A DNA stretch of 24,330 nucleotides from JAFMIT01 sp049421205 (GTDB lineage Bacteria; Actinomycetota; Actinomycetes; S36-B12; UBA5976): contig JBMSMQ010000017.1 of assembly GCA_049421205.1 (NCBI GenBank), positions 1-24,330 on the forward strand, in the 5' to 3' direction. Numbering within the stretch: position 1 is the first letter of the stretch; every line of letters starts with the position of its first letter. Positions 8,103-14,641 of this stretch are shown one piece after another. The notes beneath the pieces were generated by a model. That model was not told where the DNA came from. It did not search any database and saw only the letters and a list, made by a program, of their open reading frames with translations. The position numbers and the translations under genes were made by a program.

Positions 8103-10568
8103 TTAATCAGTGACGATGTTAACTAATTTTGGGGCACGGGCAATAACACTTTTGATTGTTTTCCCTTCGATATGACGCTTGACGCCATCTGTCTGCATCG
8201 CACGTTCAACCAAAGCGGCCTCTTCAATATCGGCTGGCACTTCAATGCGATCACGGACCTTACCTAGTACCTGAACGACACAGGTCACAGTGTCTTCTAC
8301 GAGAAGTGCTGCGTCTATAGCTGGCCACCCGGCCAACATCACAGTGGGCTGATGTCCAAGAACACTCCACATATCTTCTGCTGTGTATGGGGCAAAAAGC
8401 GATAGTAAAACTGCGAGCGCTTCTACACCTTCACGTATAGCTGCATCCGAGGTTTGAAGACCACCATCTATCGCCTTCCGAATACCATTTACAAGCTCCA
8501 TCGACTTCGCAACAGCAACATTAAACCGATATGACTCGACTGCAAGACTTGCTTCATGCATCTGTTTGTGAATGAGACGGCGAAGATCAAGATTCCCAGA
8601 TTTTTTGTCTACGCCTACTGGTGACGTCACTTCATGTGAAAGTCTCCATGCGCGAGCTAAAAACTTTTTTGAGGCTGCAGGTGAAACATCTGCCCAGTCG
8701 ACATCATCCTCAGGAGGTCCAGCGAACACCATAGACAGTCGAATTGCATCAACTCCATGTTTAGAAAGCTCATCACCAAGTGCTACAAGATTTCCTCGGC
8801 TTTTTGACATTGCTGAGCCGTCCATCAACACCATACCTTGATTCAATAAACGCGTAAATGGCTCATTGAAATCAATCATGTTCATATCGAAAAGCACTTT
8901 CGTAAAGAAGCGAGCATAGAGAAGATGCAAAATCGCGTGGGTAACTCCACCGACATACTGATCAACTGGTAACCACTCTTTGGCGAGCTTCGAGTCAAAA
9001 GGCATCTCGGAATTTGAAGGATCCAGGAAACGTAAAAAGTACCACGAGGAATCAACAAAAGTATCCATCGTGTCAGAATCTCTATGTGCTTTCTGAAGGC
9101 ATTGCGGACAATTTACTTCAAGCCAGTCGGTAGCAGCTCCTAAAGGTGAACTTCCTTTGGGGCTTAAGTCCAAACCTGTTGCATCTGGTAACTGAACTGG
9201 AAGTTCGGATTCTTCCACCGGTACTTCTCCGCATGAAGGGCAATGAATAATAGGAATCGGAGTGCCCCAATATCGCTGACGTGAGATGAGCCAGTCTCTT
9301 AAACGATAATTGACACTCTTTCGCGCTCTCCCAAACTTCGCTAACTCTTCAACGATTTTCTCGATTGCATCGTTTGTGTTAAGTCCGTCTAATGAACCTG
9401 AGTTAATGTGAAGACCATCATCAGATGTCGCAATTCTCGTTTTGCGCGGATCTTCGTCGGACTCAACGACAGGTCGGATGGGCAAATTAAAAGCGAGAGC
9501 GAAATCTAAGTCACGTTGGTCGTGTGCCGGTACAGCCATAATGGCACCTGTTCCATACTCAGCAAGCACATAATCTGATGCATAAATTGGAATTTTTTCA
9601 TTGTTCACAGGATTGATGGCGTATCGCTCCAAGAACAATCCAGTTTTTTCTCGCGACGTTGAGAGGCGATCTATCTCGGAAGTTTGCTTTACGGTTTCAA
9701 GATATCGTGAAAAATCTTCCTCAATCGGTGTTCCAGTTGCGAGTTCAGCGGCAAGTTCACTATCAGCCGCAATAACAAAAAATGTCGCTCCATACAAGGT
9801 ATCTGGTCGAGTCGTATACACGGTGACAATTTTTGACATTCCGTCAATTTCAAAATCTATTTCCGCGCCTGTTGATTTTCCGATCCAATTTCGTTGCATC
9901 AGCAAAACTTTGTCTGGCCAATTGCCCTCAAGTTGTTGCATATCATTTAAGAGTCGATCAGCGTAATCCGTGATTTTAAAATACCACTGAGTGAGATTCT
10001 TTTTTGTTACCGTCGAATCACACCGTTCGCAAAGTCCCCCAACAACTTGCTCGTTAGCAAGTACTGTCTGGCAACTTGTGCACCAGTTCACTGCACTTGC
10101 TTTTCGGTACGCAAGCCCACGCTTATACATTTGTAGGAAGAACCACTGATTCCATCGATAATATTCTGGATCACAGGTATTCAACACCCGCTGCCAATCG
10201 AAAGAACATGCGTAGTTGCGCATTGATGCTTTTTGAGTTTCGATATTTTTATAGGTCCAAGTTCGAGGATTTTCACCGCGTTTGATTGCAGCATTTTCAG
10301 CAGGAAGTCCGAACGCATCCCACCCAATCGGGTGCATTACATTGAAACCCTTTTGAACCCAGTACCGAGCAATGACGTCACCAAGTGCGTACGCCTCAGC
10401 ATGTCCCATATGTAAATCACCAGAAGGATACGGGAACATATCTAGTACATATTTCTTCTCACGCGTATCGCCGGGCTTCGCGGAATTGAAGGGCTCTATA
10501 TCGTCCCAGACGCCGATCCAGCGATTCTGAATTTGCTGAGGGTCAAAAGTATGTGATTCTGTTTCCAC
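8103..10568 (-). CDS. leuS: Leucyl-tRNA synthetase
   Basis: 821 aa from the GTG at 10568, class I aminoacyl-tRNA synthetase that charges tRNA-Leu. The start is fixed by AGAGGAG (10577-10583) eight bases upstream and by the following WIGVWDD...KKYVLDMFPYPSG sequence. The HIGH motif is HMGH (53-56). A zinc-ribbon-like pair CTSC / CERC lies at 163-183. The CP1 editing domain has TTRPDT (252-257) and AVPAHDQRD (345-353), whose Asp350 corresponds to the editing-site aspartate, so proofreading should be intact. The KMSKS loop reads AMSKS (586-590), with alanine for the first lysine. The protein is much shorter than the ~960-residue LeuRS of Streptomyces and Mycobacterium. The open frame extends upstream to 10973 but runs through a tRNA gene and rsfS, so that part is not coding. 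Confidence 0.97.
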   Translation of the reverse strand: METESHTFDPQQIQNRWIGVWDDIEPFNSAKPGDTREKKYVLDMFPYPSGDLHMGHAEAYALGDVIARYWVQKGFNVMHPIGWDAFGLPAENAAIKRGENPRTWTYKNIETQKASMRNYACSFDWQRVLNTCDPEYYRWNQWFFLQMYKRGLAYRKASAVNWCTSCQTVLANEQVVGGLCERCDSTVTKKNLTQWYFKITDYADRLLNDMQQLEGNWPDKVLLMQRNWIGKSTGAEIDFEIDGMSKIVTVYTTRPDTLYGATFFVIAADSELAAELATGTPIEEDFSRYLETVKQTSEIDRLSTSREKTGLFLERYAINPVNNEKIPIYASDYVLAEYGTGAIMAVPAHDQRDLDFALAFNLPIRPVVESDEDPRKTRIATSDDGLHINSGSLDGLNTNDAIEKIVEELAKFGRARKSVNYRLRDWLISRQRYWGTPIPIIHCPSCGEVPVEESELPVQLPDATGLDLSPKGSSPLGAATDWLEVNCPQCLQKAHRDSDTMDTFVDSSWYFLRFLDPSNSEMPFDSKLAKEWLPVDQYVGGVTHAILHLLYARFFTKVLFDMNMIDFNEPFTRLLNQGMVLMDGSAMSKSRGNLVALGDELSKHGVDAIRLSMVFAGPPEDDVDWADVSPAASKKFLARAWRLSHEVTSPVGVDKKSGNLDLRRLIHKQMHEASLAVESYRFNVAVAKSMELVNGIRKAIDGGLQTSDAAIREGVEALAVLLSLFAPYTAEDMWSVLGHQPTVMLAGWPAIDAALLVEDTVTCVVQVLGKVRDRIEVPADIEEAALVERAMQTDGVKRHIEGKTIKSVIARAPKLVNIVTD

Positions 10569-10576
10569 GACTTTGA

Positions 10577-10583
10577 CTCCTCT
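10577..10583 (-). promoter_or_regulatory. Ribosome-binding site that sets the leuS start
   Basis: AGAGGAG on the minus strand, eight bases before the GTG at 10568. It lies just downstream of the tRNA-Ala 3' end and rules out the much longer upstream reading frame. Confidence 0.8.
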
Positions 10584-10593
10584 TTCTTCTCGG

Positions 10594-10666
10594 TGGAGCT
10601 GAGGGGACTTGAACCCCTGACCCCCTGCATGCCATGCAGGTGCGCTACCAGCTGCGCCACAGCCCC
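10594..10666 (-). tRNA. tRNA-Ala (anticodon GGC)
   Basis: 73 nucleotides without an encoded CCA (the 3' end continues ACCG). The cloverleaf can be written out: acceptor GGGGCUG/CAGCUCC with the G3-U70 wobble pair that identifies alanine tRNAs, D arm GCGC...GCGC, anticodon stem CCUGC/GCAGG with loop AUGGCAU giving anticodon GGC, T arm AGGGG/CCCCU with UUCAAGU loop, and discriminator A73. It sits between rsfS (20 bases upstream) and leuS (25 bases downstream) on the same strand, so it is probably processed from a common transcript. It should read GCC and GCU codons. Confidence 0.96.
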
Positions 10667-10686
10667 GAGTGGGTGCGAAGAATACC

Positions 10687-11067
10687 TTAGCCTTCTTCGG
10701 CGACCACTTTCTCTTCTGGAAGGGGTAGTTCTGGGCAGTCTTTCCATAATCGCTCAAGTTCATAGTACGAGCGTTCTTCAGTATGTTGGACATGCACCAC
10801 GATGTCACCGTAATCAAGCAGTACCCAGCGAGACAATTGTTCACCTTCTCGGCGAAGCGGATCAACATCGATGTTATCGAGCTTCTCCTCGACAGCATCG
10901 ACAATTGCTCTAACCTGACGATCATTTTGAGCAGTTGCCAAAACGAATATATCGGTGATGCCAATACGTTCACTCACATCAATCAACTTGATATCAGTAG
11001 CGAGTTTCTCGCGACACGCATCTACTGCTAGGTATGCCCACGTTAACGCTTTTGGTGTTGGTGTCAC
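10687..11067 (-). CDS. rsfS: Ribosomal silencing factor RsfS
   Basis: 126 aa. RsfS binds uL14 on the 50S subunit and blocks subunit joining, lowering translation when nutrients are short. The family core is clear: ITDIFVLATAQNDRQVRAIVDAVEE (37-61), then WVLLDYGDIVVHVQ (81-94) and YYELERLWKD (101-110). The C-terminus ends in a short acidic tail (LPLPEEKVVAEEG). The GTG start at 11067 overlaps the stop of the upstream gene in a GTGA, indicating coupling. The nadD - LCP-like - rsfS order is the usual actinobacterial one. Confidence 0.95.
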   Translation of the reverse strand: MTPTPKALTWAYLAVDACREKLATDIKLIDVSERIGITDIFVLATAQNDRQVRAIVDAVEEKLDNIDVDPLRREGEQLSRWVLLDYGDIVVHVQHTEERSYYELERLWKDCPELPLPEEKVVAEEG

Positions 11068-11807
11068 TCTATCCCTTCTTCTATTGATTTCACAATCGCC
11101 AATCTTGACTTTTCCCTAAGGTAGAGCCCTATTCTTCCATTTACACTGCCTTCAATGTATTTGACCTTGCGCATGGTGATTGGGTTTGATTCGATCGTTG
11201 CTTGCATAGAGCCAAAGTAACTAATGAGCGATTCAATTGGCCGATTTGAACGAGACGTTGATCCAAGGTTTGGTAAAACGCTAGAGAGTTCACCTGCATC
11301 CAGTTTTATGACGATAGATCGCCATAGACGCAGAAATCGCTTCGTATCACCGCTCTCACCTATACTCAAATATTCAAGCGCTTGAATGCCATTTAAACGT
11401 TGGCTCTTCACTTCATACCCACCGATGACTTCTACAAATGCAGAAAGCGCATTTGCTTCAAGTTGCCACACATCAACGTCTTCATACTGAAGCAGCGAAC
11501 TGAAACTGCTCCTCACAGCATCAGTAAGAATTCCATTTGCTAAGTCATTCGAAGTGACTCGACGGGGTGAATCTGCGATGACAATCTCTTTTGGGATGAG
11601 AAACCAAGTGCGACCCGCATCGGTGAGGACAAATGTCAGCGTAGAGAACTTCTCTAGGTCACGCATTTGCAAAATGAGTGCAGGTGGAAAATCCAATGAA
11701 ACATCTGTGCTTGATTCAGAAGATCGAAATGTAAGAACAGAAACCAAAATAGTGACGAGAATCGAGATTCCAAGGAATGTCAGAACCTTTTGCACAGATA
11801 ATTTCAT
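11064..11807 (-). CDS. Membrane-anchored protein with a divergent LytR-CpsA-Psr (LCP)-like domain
   Basis: 247 aa. One N-terminal membrane helix at about residues 7-27 with the remainder probably outside the cell. Active LCP proteins attach polymers such as arabinogalactan or teichoic acid to peptidoglycan. Three stretches match the LCP pattern in order: STLTFVLTDAGRTWFLIPKEIVI (like the sD...SIPRD strand), ALSAFVEVIGGYEV (like fv.lVDalGGVeV) and LNGIQALEYL...GDTKRFLRLWRS (like LdGeqALaYvRsR...D..R..RQ). The key arginines differ: PRD is PKE, the RsR site is LSI and RQ is WR, so pyrophosphate binding and ligase activity are doubtful. It overlaps both nadD (ATGA) and rsfS (GTGA). A LytR-family gene at this position is known in other actinobacteria. 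The domain assignment is by pattern and moderately sure. Confidence 0.6.
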   Translation of the reverse strand: MKLSVQKVLTFLGISILVTILVSVLTFRSSESSTDVSLDFPPALILQMRDLEKFSTLTFVLTDAGRTWFLIPKEIVIADSPRRVTSNDLANGILTDAVRSSFSSLLQYEDVDVWQLEANALSAFVEVIGGYEVKSQRLNGIQALEYLSIGESGDTKRFLRLWRSIVIKLDAGELSSVLPNLGSTSRSNRPIESLISYFGSMQATIESNPITMRKVKYIEGSVNGRIGLYLREKSRLAIVKSIEEGIE

Positions 11808-12376
11808 CCTTGATACAGTCGATTCTTTTGAATGAAGTGAAGCACAGAGGTTGGCATCTTTGTGGTGAGCATATCTTCATCTATATCGGAATCTCGAAGA
11901 GCAGAACGAAGCCAGGTGGATGAGATATCAGGTGATCCAATATCGTGCAGCGCGAAGGGAAAGTCGACTGATGTTTTTATCTGACTTCCTGGTCTTTTGA
12001 CGACATCGAGTTTCACGAGCCCCAACAAGGTATCCACATCTTTCCAGAGATGCAGAGTTGAAAGTGCATCTTCACCTATCACGAGATGAATCTCCGCGTC
12101 CCTATAGGCTTTTTGGATGTCCCGAATCGTATCGATTGTGTAGGTGATTCCACCCCGTTCAAGATCAATACTGGTCACTTGAACTTTTTGCAGCCCTTGA
12201 AAAGCGAGTTCACACAGTTGTAAGCGCACATCGCCAGAAACAATTGGTGATTTTTCTTGAGAAGTCAGCAATGGGCTGATTAACACCAAGTCAGATTGCG
12301 TCGAGAAATATTTCGCAATTACAAGATGACCCAGGTGAGGTGGATCAAAACTTCCACCAAAGAGGTGCAGAATCAT
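11804..12376 (-). CDS. nadD: Nicotinate-nucleotide adenylyltransferase
   Basis: 190 aa. NadD transfers AMP from ATP to nicotinate mononucleotide to give deamido-NAD, the next-to-last step of NAD synthesis. The nucleotidyltransferase signature GGSFDPPHLGH (7-17, with H14xGH17) and the C-terminal ISSTWLR (151-157) are both intact. Length is normal. The ATG at 12376 shares its first base region with the TAA of the upstream small gene (TAATG), and its own end overlaps the following LCP-like gene by four bases. Confidence 0.95.
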   Translation of the reverse strand: MILHLFGGSFDPPHLGHLVIAKYFSTQSDLVLISPLLTSQEKSPIVSGDVRLQLCELAFQGLQKVQVTSIDLERGGITYTIDTIRDIQKAYRDAEIHLVIGEDALSTLHLWKDVDTLLGLVKLDVVKRPGSQIKTSVDFPFALHDIGSPDISSTWLRSALRDSDIDEDMLTTKMPTSVLHFIQKNRLYQG

Positions 12377-12510
12377 TACCGATTGGGATTAAATCGAGTC
12401 ACAATGTAAAGCAGAGTCACAAGCCCAAGCAGTCCAGCAAGTCCGTACCACCAAGGTTCGCCTGGAATCTCATTCGCATGAGTTGCCGCTTCCATTAACC
12501 AAACTCGCAT
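12376..12510 (-). CDS. Small conserved-position membrane protein (44 aa)
   Basis: A 44-residue protein beginning MRVWLMEAATHANEIPGEPW and ending in a single hydrophobic helix (GLAGLLGLVTLLYIV) followed by TRFNPNR. It has a strong Shine-Dalgarno sequence (AGGAG at 12517-12521, six bases before the ATG) and ends in TAATG overlapping nadD. Small one-helix proteins occur at this place, before nadD, in many actinobacteria, and the positively charged tail after the helix suggests an N-out/C-in topology. Function is unknown. The good ribosome-binding site, tight overlap and conserved position make it a real gene despite its size. Confidence 0.75.
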   Translation of the reverse strand: MRVWLMEAATHANEIPGEPWWYGLAGLLGLVTLLYIVTRFNPNR

Positions 12511-12532
12511 ATCTCACTCCTTTGCCTGAAGT

Positions 12533-13939
12533 TTAGAGGTCTTCCTCTGCTTCTTCATCTTCTGCCTCAAGCCGTGTCTTTCGTCCACCGGGCTCAAGCC
12601 TGACATCTTGACCTCGACGCCCAAACGCGTGAGTTTCGCCCGCGCTGATTTCAGGCTGGAAATCAAAAATGACGCCGCCTTCTTCTTTACCAATGACCAC
12701 GGTATCGCCCGGTTCTGCACCTAGTTTCAGAAGTGTTATTTCGACACCAAGTCTTGCAAGCCTGTCTGCTAGATACCCAACTGCTTCATCATTTGTAAAG
12801 TCAGTTTGGGCGACCCAACGTTCAGGCTGTTTTCCTAACACTTGCCAATACTCATCGAACTTCTTCACAGTAAATGTATCGTCATCTATAGGTTTGGGTC
12901 GAAGGATGATGCGTGGCGCAACAAGTGAAGCGCCTTCTTTTCGCGTCAGCTTTACTAAATCAGCAAGTTCGTAGAGAAGTGCACTGAGGCCAACTCTTGA
13001 GACTGTTGAAATCGGAAAGACTTTGTAGCCACCAGCCTCAAGTTCACTCTTTGTTAACTCTGCAAGTTCCAGAGCTTCTGGAATATCGACTTTGTTGAGT
13101 GCAACGATTCGTGGTTTTTCTTCAAGTCCACCGTATCGTTCAAGTTCCAATTCAATAGTTTGTATGTCGGTGACAGGATCTCTTCCTGATTCAAGTGTCG
13201 CGCAATCCACCACATGAACAAGTACTGAACATCGTTCGATATGGCGAAGAAATTCAAGTCCTAATCCTTTACCTTCACTTGCACCTGGAATCAATCCGGG
13301 AACATCTGCGACAGTAAATACAATGTCATCAACTTTTACAACACCTAGGTTAGGTATCAGTGTTGTAAACGGGTAATCAGCAACTTTTGGTTTTGCTTCA
13401 GAAATGACAGAAATGAGCGATGATTTTCCAGCACTTGGAAATCCCACAAGCCCAACATCTGCCAGCGTCTTTAATTCGAAAATAACCGTCTTTGCTTCAC
13501 CTTCTTCACCAAGTAGTGCAAAGCCTGGTGCTCTTCGTTTACTTGATGCGAGTGCTGCGTTTCCAAGTCCACCGCGTCCTCCGGCAGCCAACGTGTAGGT
13601 GTCACCTGCTCGTATGAGATCGGCGAGTTCCAATCCCTCCTCATCAAGAATGAGTGTGCCAATTGGAACTTTGAGGATGATGTCTGGACCTTGTGCGCCG
13701 TTCTTATGTCCACCTTGTCCAGCGGCACCATTAGTAGCTTTTCTATGAGGTGAATGATGAAATTCTAAAAGTGTTGTGACATCGGAATCGGCAACCACAA
13801 TGACATCTCCACCACGACCACCATTTCCGCCATCTGGTCCACCGAGTGGCTTGAATTTTTCACGATGTACCGATGCACATCCATTACCACCACGACCACC
13901 GCTCACTTTGAGGATCACTCGATCGACAAATGTTGTCAC
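12533..13939 (-). CDS. obg: Obg family GTPase (CgtA/ObgE)
   Basis: 468 aa from the GTG at 13939. Obg acts in 50S subunit assembly and links ribosome status to growth and the stringent response. The glycine-rich Obg fold fills residues 1-157 (GGRGGNG, GGPDGGNGGRGG, GAAGQGGHKNG). The G domain follows: GFPSAGKSS (166-174), YPFTTLIPN (189-197), DVPG (212-215), NKVD (282-285). The C-terminal OCT domain, present in actinobacteria, spans about 345-425, and the protein ends in an acidic tail (EAEDEEAEEDL). The start was chosen because GGAGG (13946-13950) lies six bases upstream and VTTFVDRV is the family N-terminus; an ATG 18 bases earlier overlaps the hairpin upstream and lacks a ribosome-binding site. 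It follows rplU-rpmA, as in most bacteria. Confidence 0.96.
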   Translation of the reverse strand: MTTFVDRVILKVSGGRGGNGCASVHREKFKPLGGPDGGNGGRGGDVIVVADSDVTTLLEFHHSPHRKATNGAAGQGGHKNGAQGPDIILKVPIGTLILDEEGLELADLIRAGDTYTLAAGGRGGLGNAALASSKRRAPGFALLGEEGEAKTVIFELKTLADVGLVGFPSAGKSSLISVISEAKPKVADYPFTTLIPNLGVVKVDDIVFTVADVPGLIPGASEGKGLGLEFLRHIERCSVLVHVVDCATLESGRDPVTDIQTIELELERYGGLEEKPRIVALNKVDIPEALELAELTKSELEAGGYKVFPISTVSRVGLSALLYELADLVKLTRKEGASLVAPRIILRPKPIDDDTFTVKKFDEYWQVLGKQPERWVAQTDFTNDEAVGYLADRLARLGVEITLLKLGAEPGDTVVIGKEEGGVIFDFQPEISAGETHAFGRRGQDVRLEPGGRKTRLEAEDEEAEEDL

Positions 13940-13957
13940 GAAGTACCTCCAAAACAT

Positions 13958-13988
13958 AACGGAGCGAATCCAGTGGACCCGCTCCGTT
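13958..13988 (-). terminator. Hairpin between rpmA and obg (partial terminator/attenuator candidate)
   Basis: AACGGAGCG and CGCTCCGTT form a perfect 9-bp stem (13980-13988 with 13958-13966) around a 13-base loop. On the minus strand it is followed by ATGTTTT and then the obg ribosome-binding site. The T-tract is short and imperfect, so leaky termination or mRNA end protection of rplU-rpmA is more likely than full termination. Confidence 0.5.
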
Positions 13989-14002
13989 GAAGACTTTAAT
14001 TC

Positions 14003-14254
14003 TTAGGCTGCAATCACATTAACAACGCGACGACCTCGGTGAGTGCCAAACTCCACCACACCCGCTGACAGTGCGAAGAGAGTGTCATCTTTACCAATGC
14101 CTACATTGTTTCCTGGATGAAAATGGGTTCCACGTTGACGAACCAAAATTTCTCCTGCGTTCACTACTTGACCAGCAAATCGCTTTACACCCAAACGCTG
14201 CGCATTTGAGTCACGTCCGTTTTTGGTGCTCGAGGCACCTTTTTTGGTTGCCAT
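14003..14254 (-). CDS. rpmA: 50S ribosomal protein L27
   Basis: 83 aa. bL27 reaches with its N-terminus towards the peptidyl-transferase centre. The sequence MATKKGASSTKNGRDSNAQR and the following RLGVKRF, ILVRQRGTHFHPG and GIGKDDTLFAL are standard. The N-terminus starts directly with the functional sequence, without the cleavable extension found in Firmicutes. The ATG lies two bases after the rplU stop, with AGGT in the end of rplU as a modest ribosome-binding site. Confidence 0.97.
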   Translation of the reverse strand: MATKKGASSTKNGRDSNAQRLGVKRFAGQVVNAGEILVRQRGTHFHPGNNVGIGKDDTLFALSAGVVEFGTHRGRRVVNVIAA

Positions 14255-14256
14255 TC

Positions 14257-14565
14257 TTATTTACCTGCCGATATCTTTGTAATTTTAACTCGAGAAAGTT
14301 CAGAACGATGTCCTTGACGACGTCGATATCCAGTTTTGTTCTTGTAACGGAGGATATCAATTTTTGGACCACGGAAATGTTCAAGTAATTCTGCCTTGAC
14401 ACTCGCCTTATCCAAACCTTCAGCAGTTACTGATCCGTTATTGACGAGGAGCACTACTGGCAAATCAATTGACTGACCAACTTCGGCCTGAACTCGATCG
14501 AGTTCAATGACGTCGCCTTCTTGGACTTTCTCCTGGCGACCGCCAGCTTTTACAATCGCGTACAC
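14257..14565 (-). CDS. rplU: 50S ribosomal protein L21
   Basis: 102 aa. bL21 binds 23S rRNA in the large subunit. The N-terminus MYAIVKAGGRQEKVQEGDVI and the C-terminal KTGYRRRQGHRSELSRVKI are family-typical. The GTG start at 14565 has AAAGGAG about seven bases upstream. A recognisable promoter lies in the 72-base gap to rne (separate entry), so rplU-rpmA can be transcribed independently of rne. Confidence 0.97.
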   Translation of the reverse strand: MYAIVKAGGRQEKVQEGDVIELDRVQAEVGQSIDLPVVLLVNNGSVTAEGLDKASVKAELLEHFRGPKIDILRYKNKTGYRRRQGHRSELSRVKITKISAGK

Positions 14566-14607
14566 CGCGAGTCTCCTTTTGTCATTGCTGAGGGGATTTC
14601 AAGCAGG

Positions 14608-14625
14608 GGCTAAGGGTACTTAGCC
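14608..14625. repeat. Perfect 7-bp dyad centred on the rplU -10 element
   Basis: GGCTAAG (14608-14614) and CTTAGCC (14619-14625) flank a 4-base centre and cover the -10 TACCCT. As DNA it could be an operator; in read-through RNA from rne it would form a stable hairpin, extendable by two G-C pairs across a one-base bulge. Which of the two matters, if either, cannot be told from sequence. Confidence 0.5.
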
Positions 14626-14641
14626 TCCCCGAGAGGGTCAA
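14613..14641 (-). promoter_or_regulatory. rplU-rpmA promoter (TTGACC-17-TACCCT)
   Basis: On the minus strand a -35 TTGACC (14641-14636) and a -10 TACCCT (14618-14613) are separated by exactly 17 bases, close to the SigA-type consensus. The -35 overlaps the rne stop codon. Transcription should start near 14606, giving a leader of about 40 bases with AAAGGAG before the rplU GTG. Confidence 0.6.

Noticed and set aside
10569..10973. A long upstream extension of the leuS reading frame (to 956 residues)
   Set aside because: It runs through the tRNA-Ala gene and part of rsfS in another frame, has no synthetase similarity, and a strong ribosome-binding site marks the GTG at 10568.
12514..12720. 68-codon minus-strand frame at the obg 3' end
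   Set aside because: It is a frame-shifted reading of the conserved obg C-terminus; obg itself is intact.
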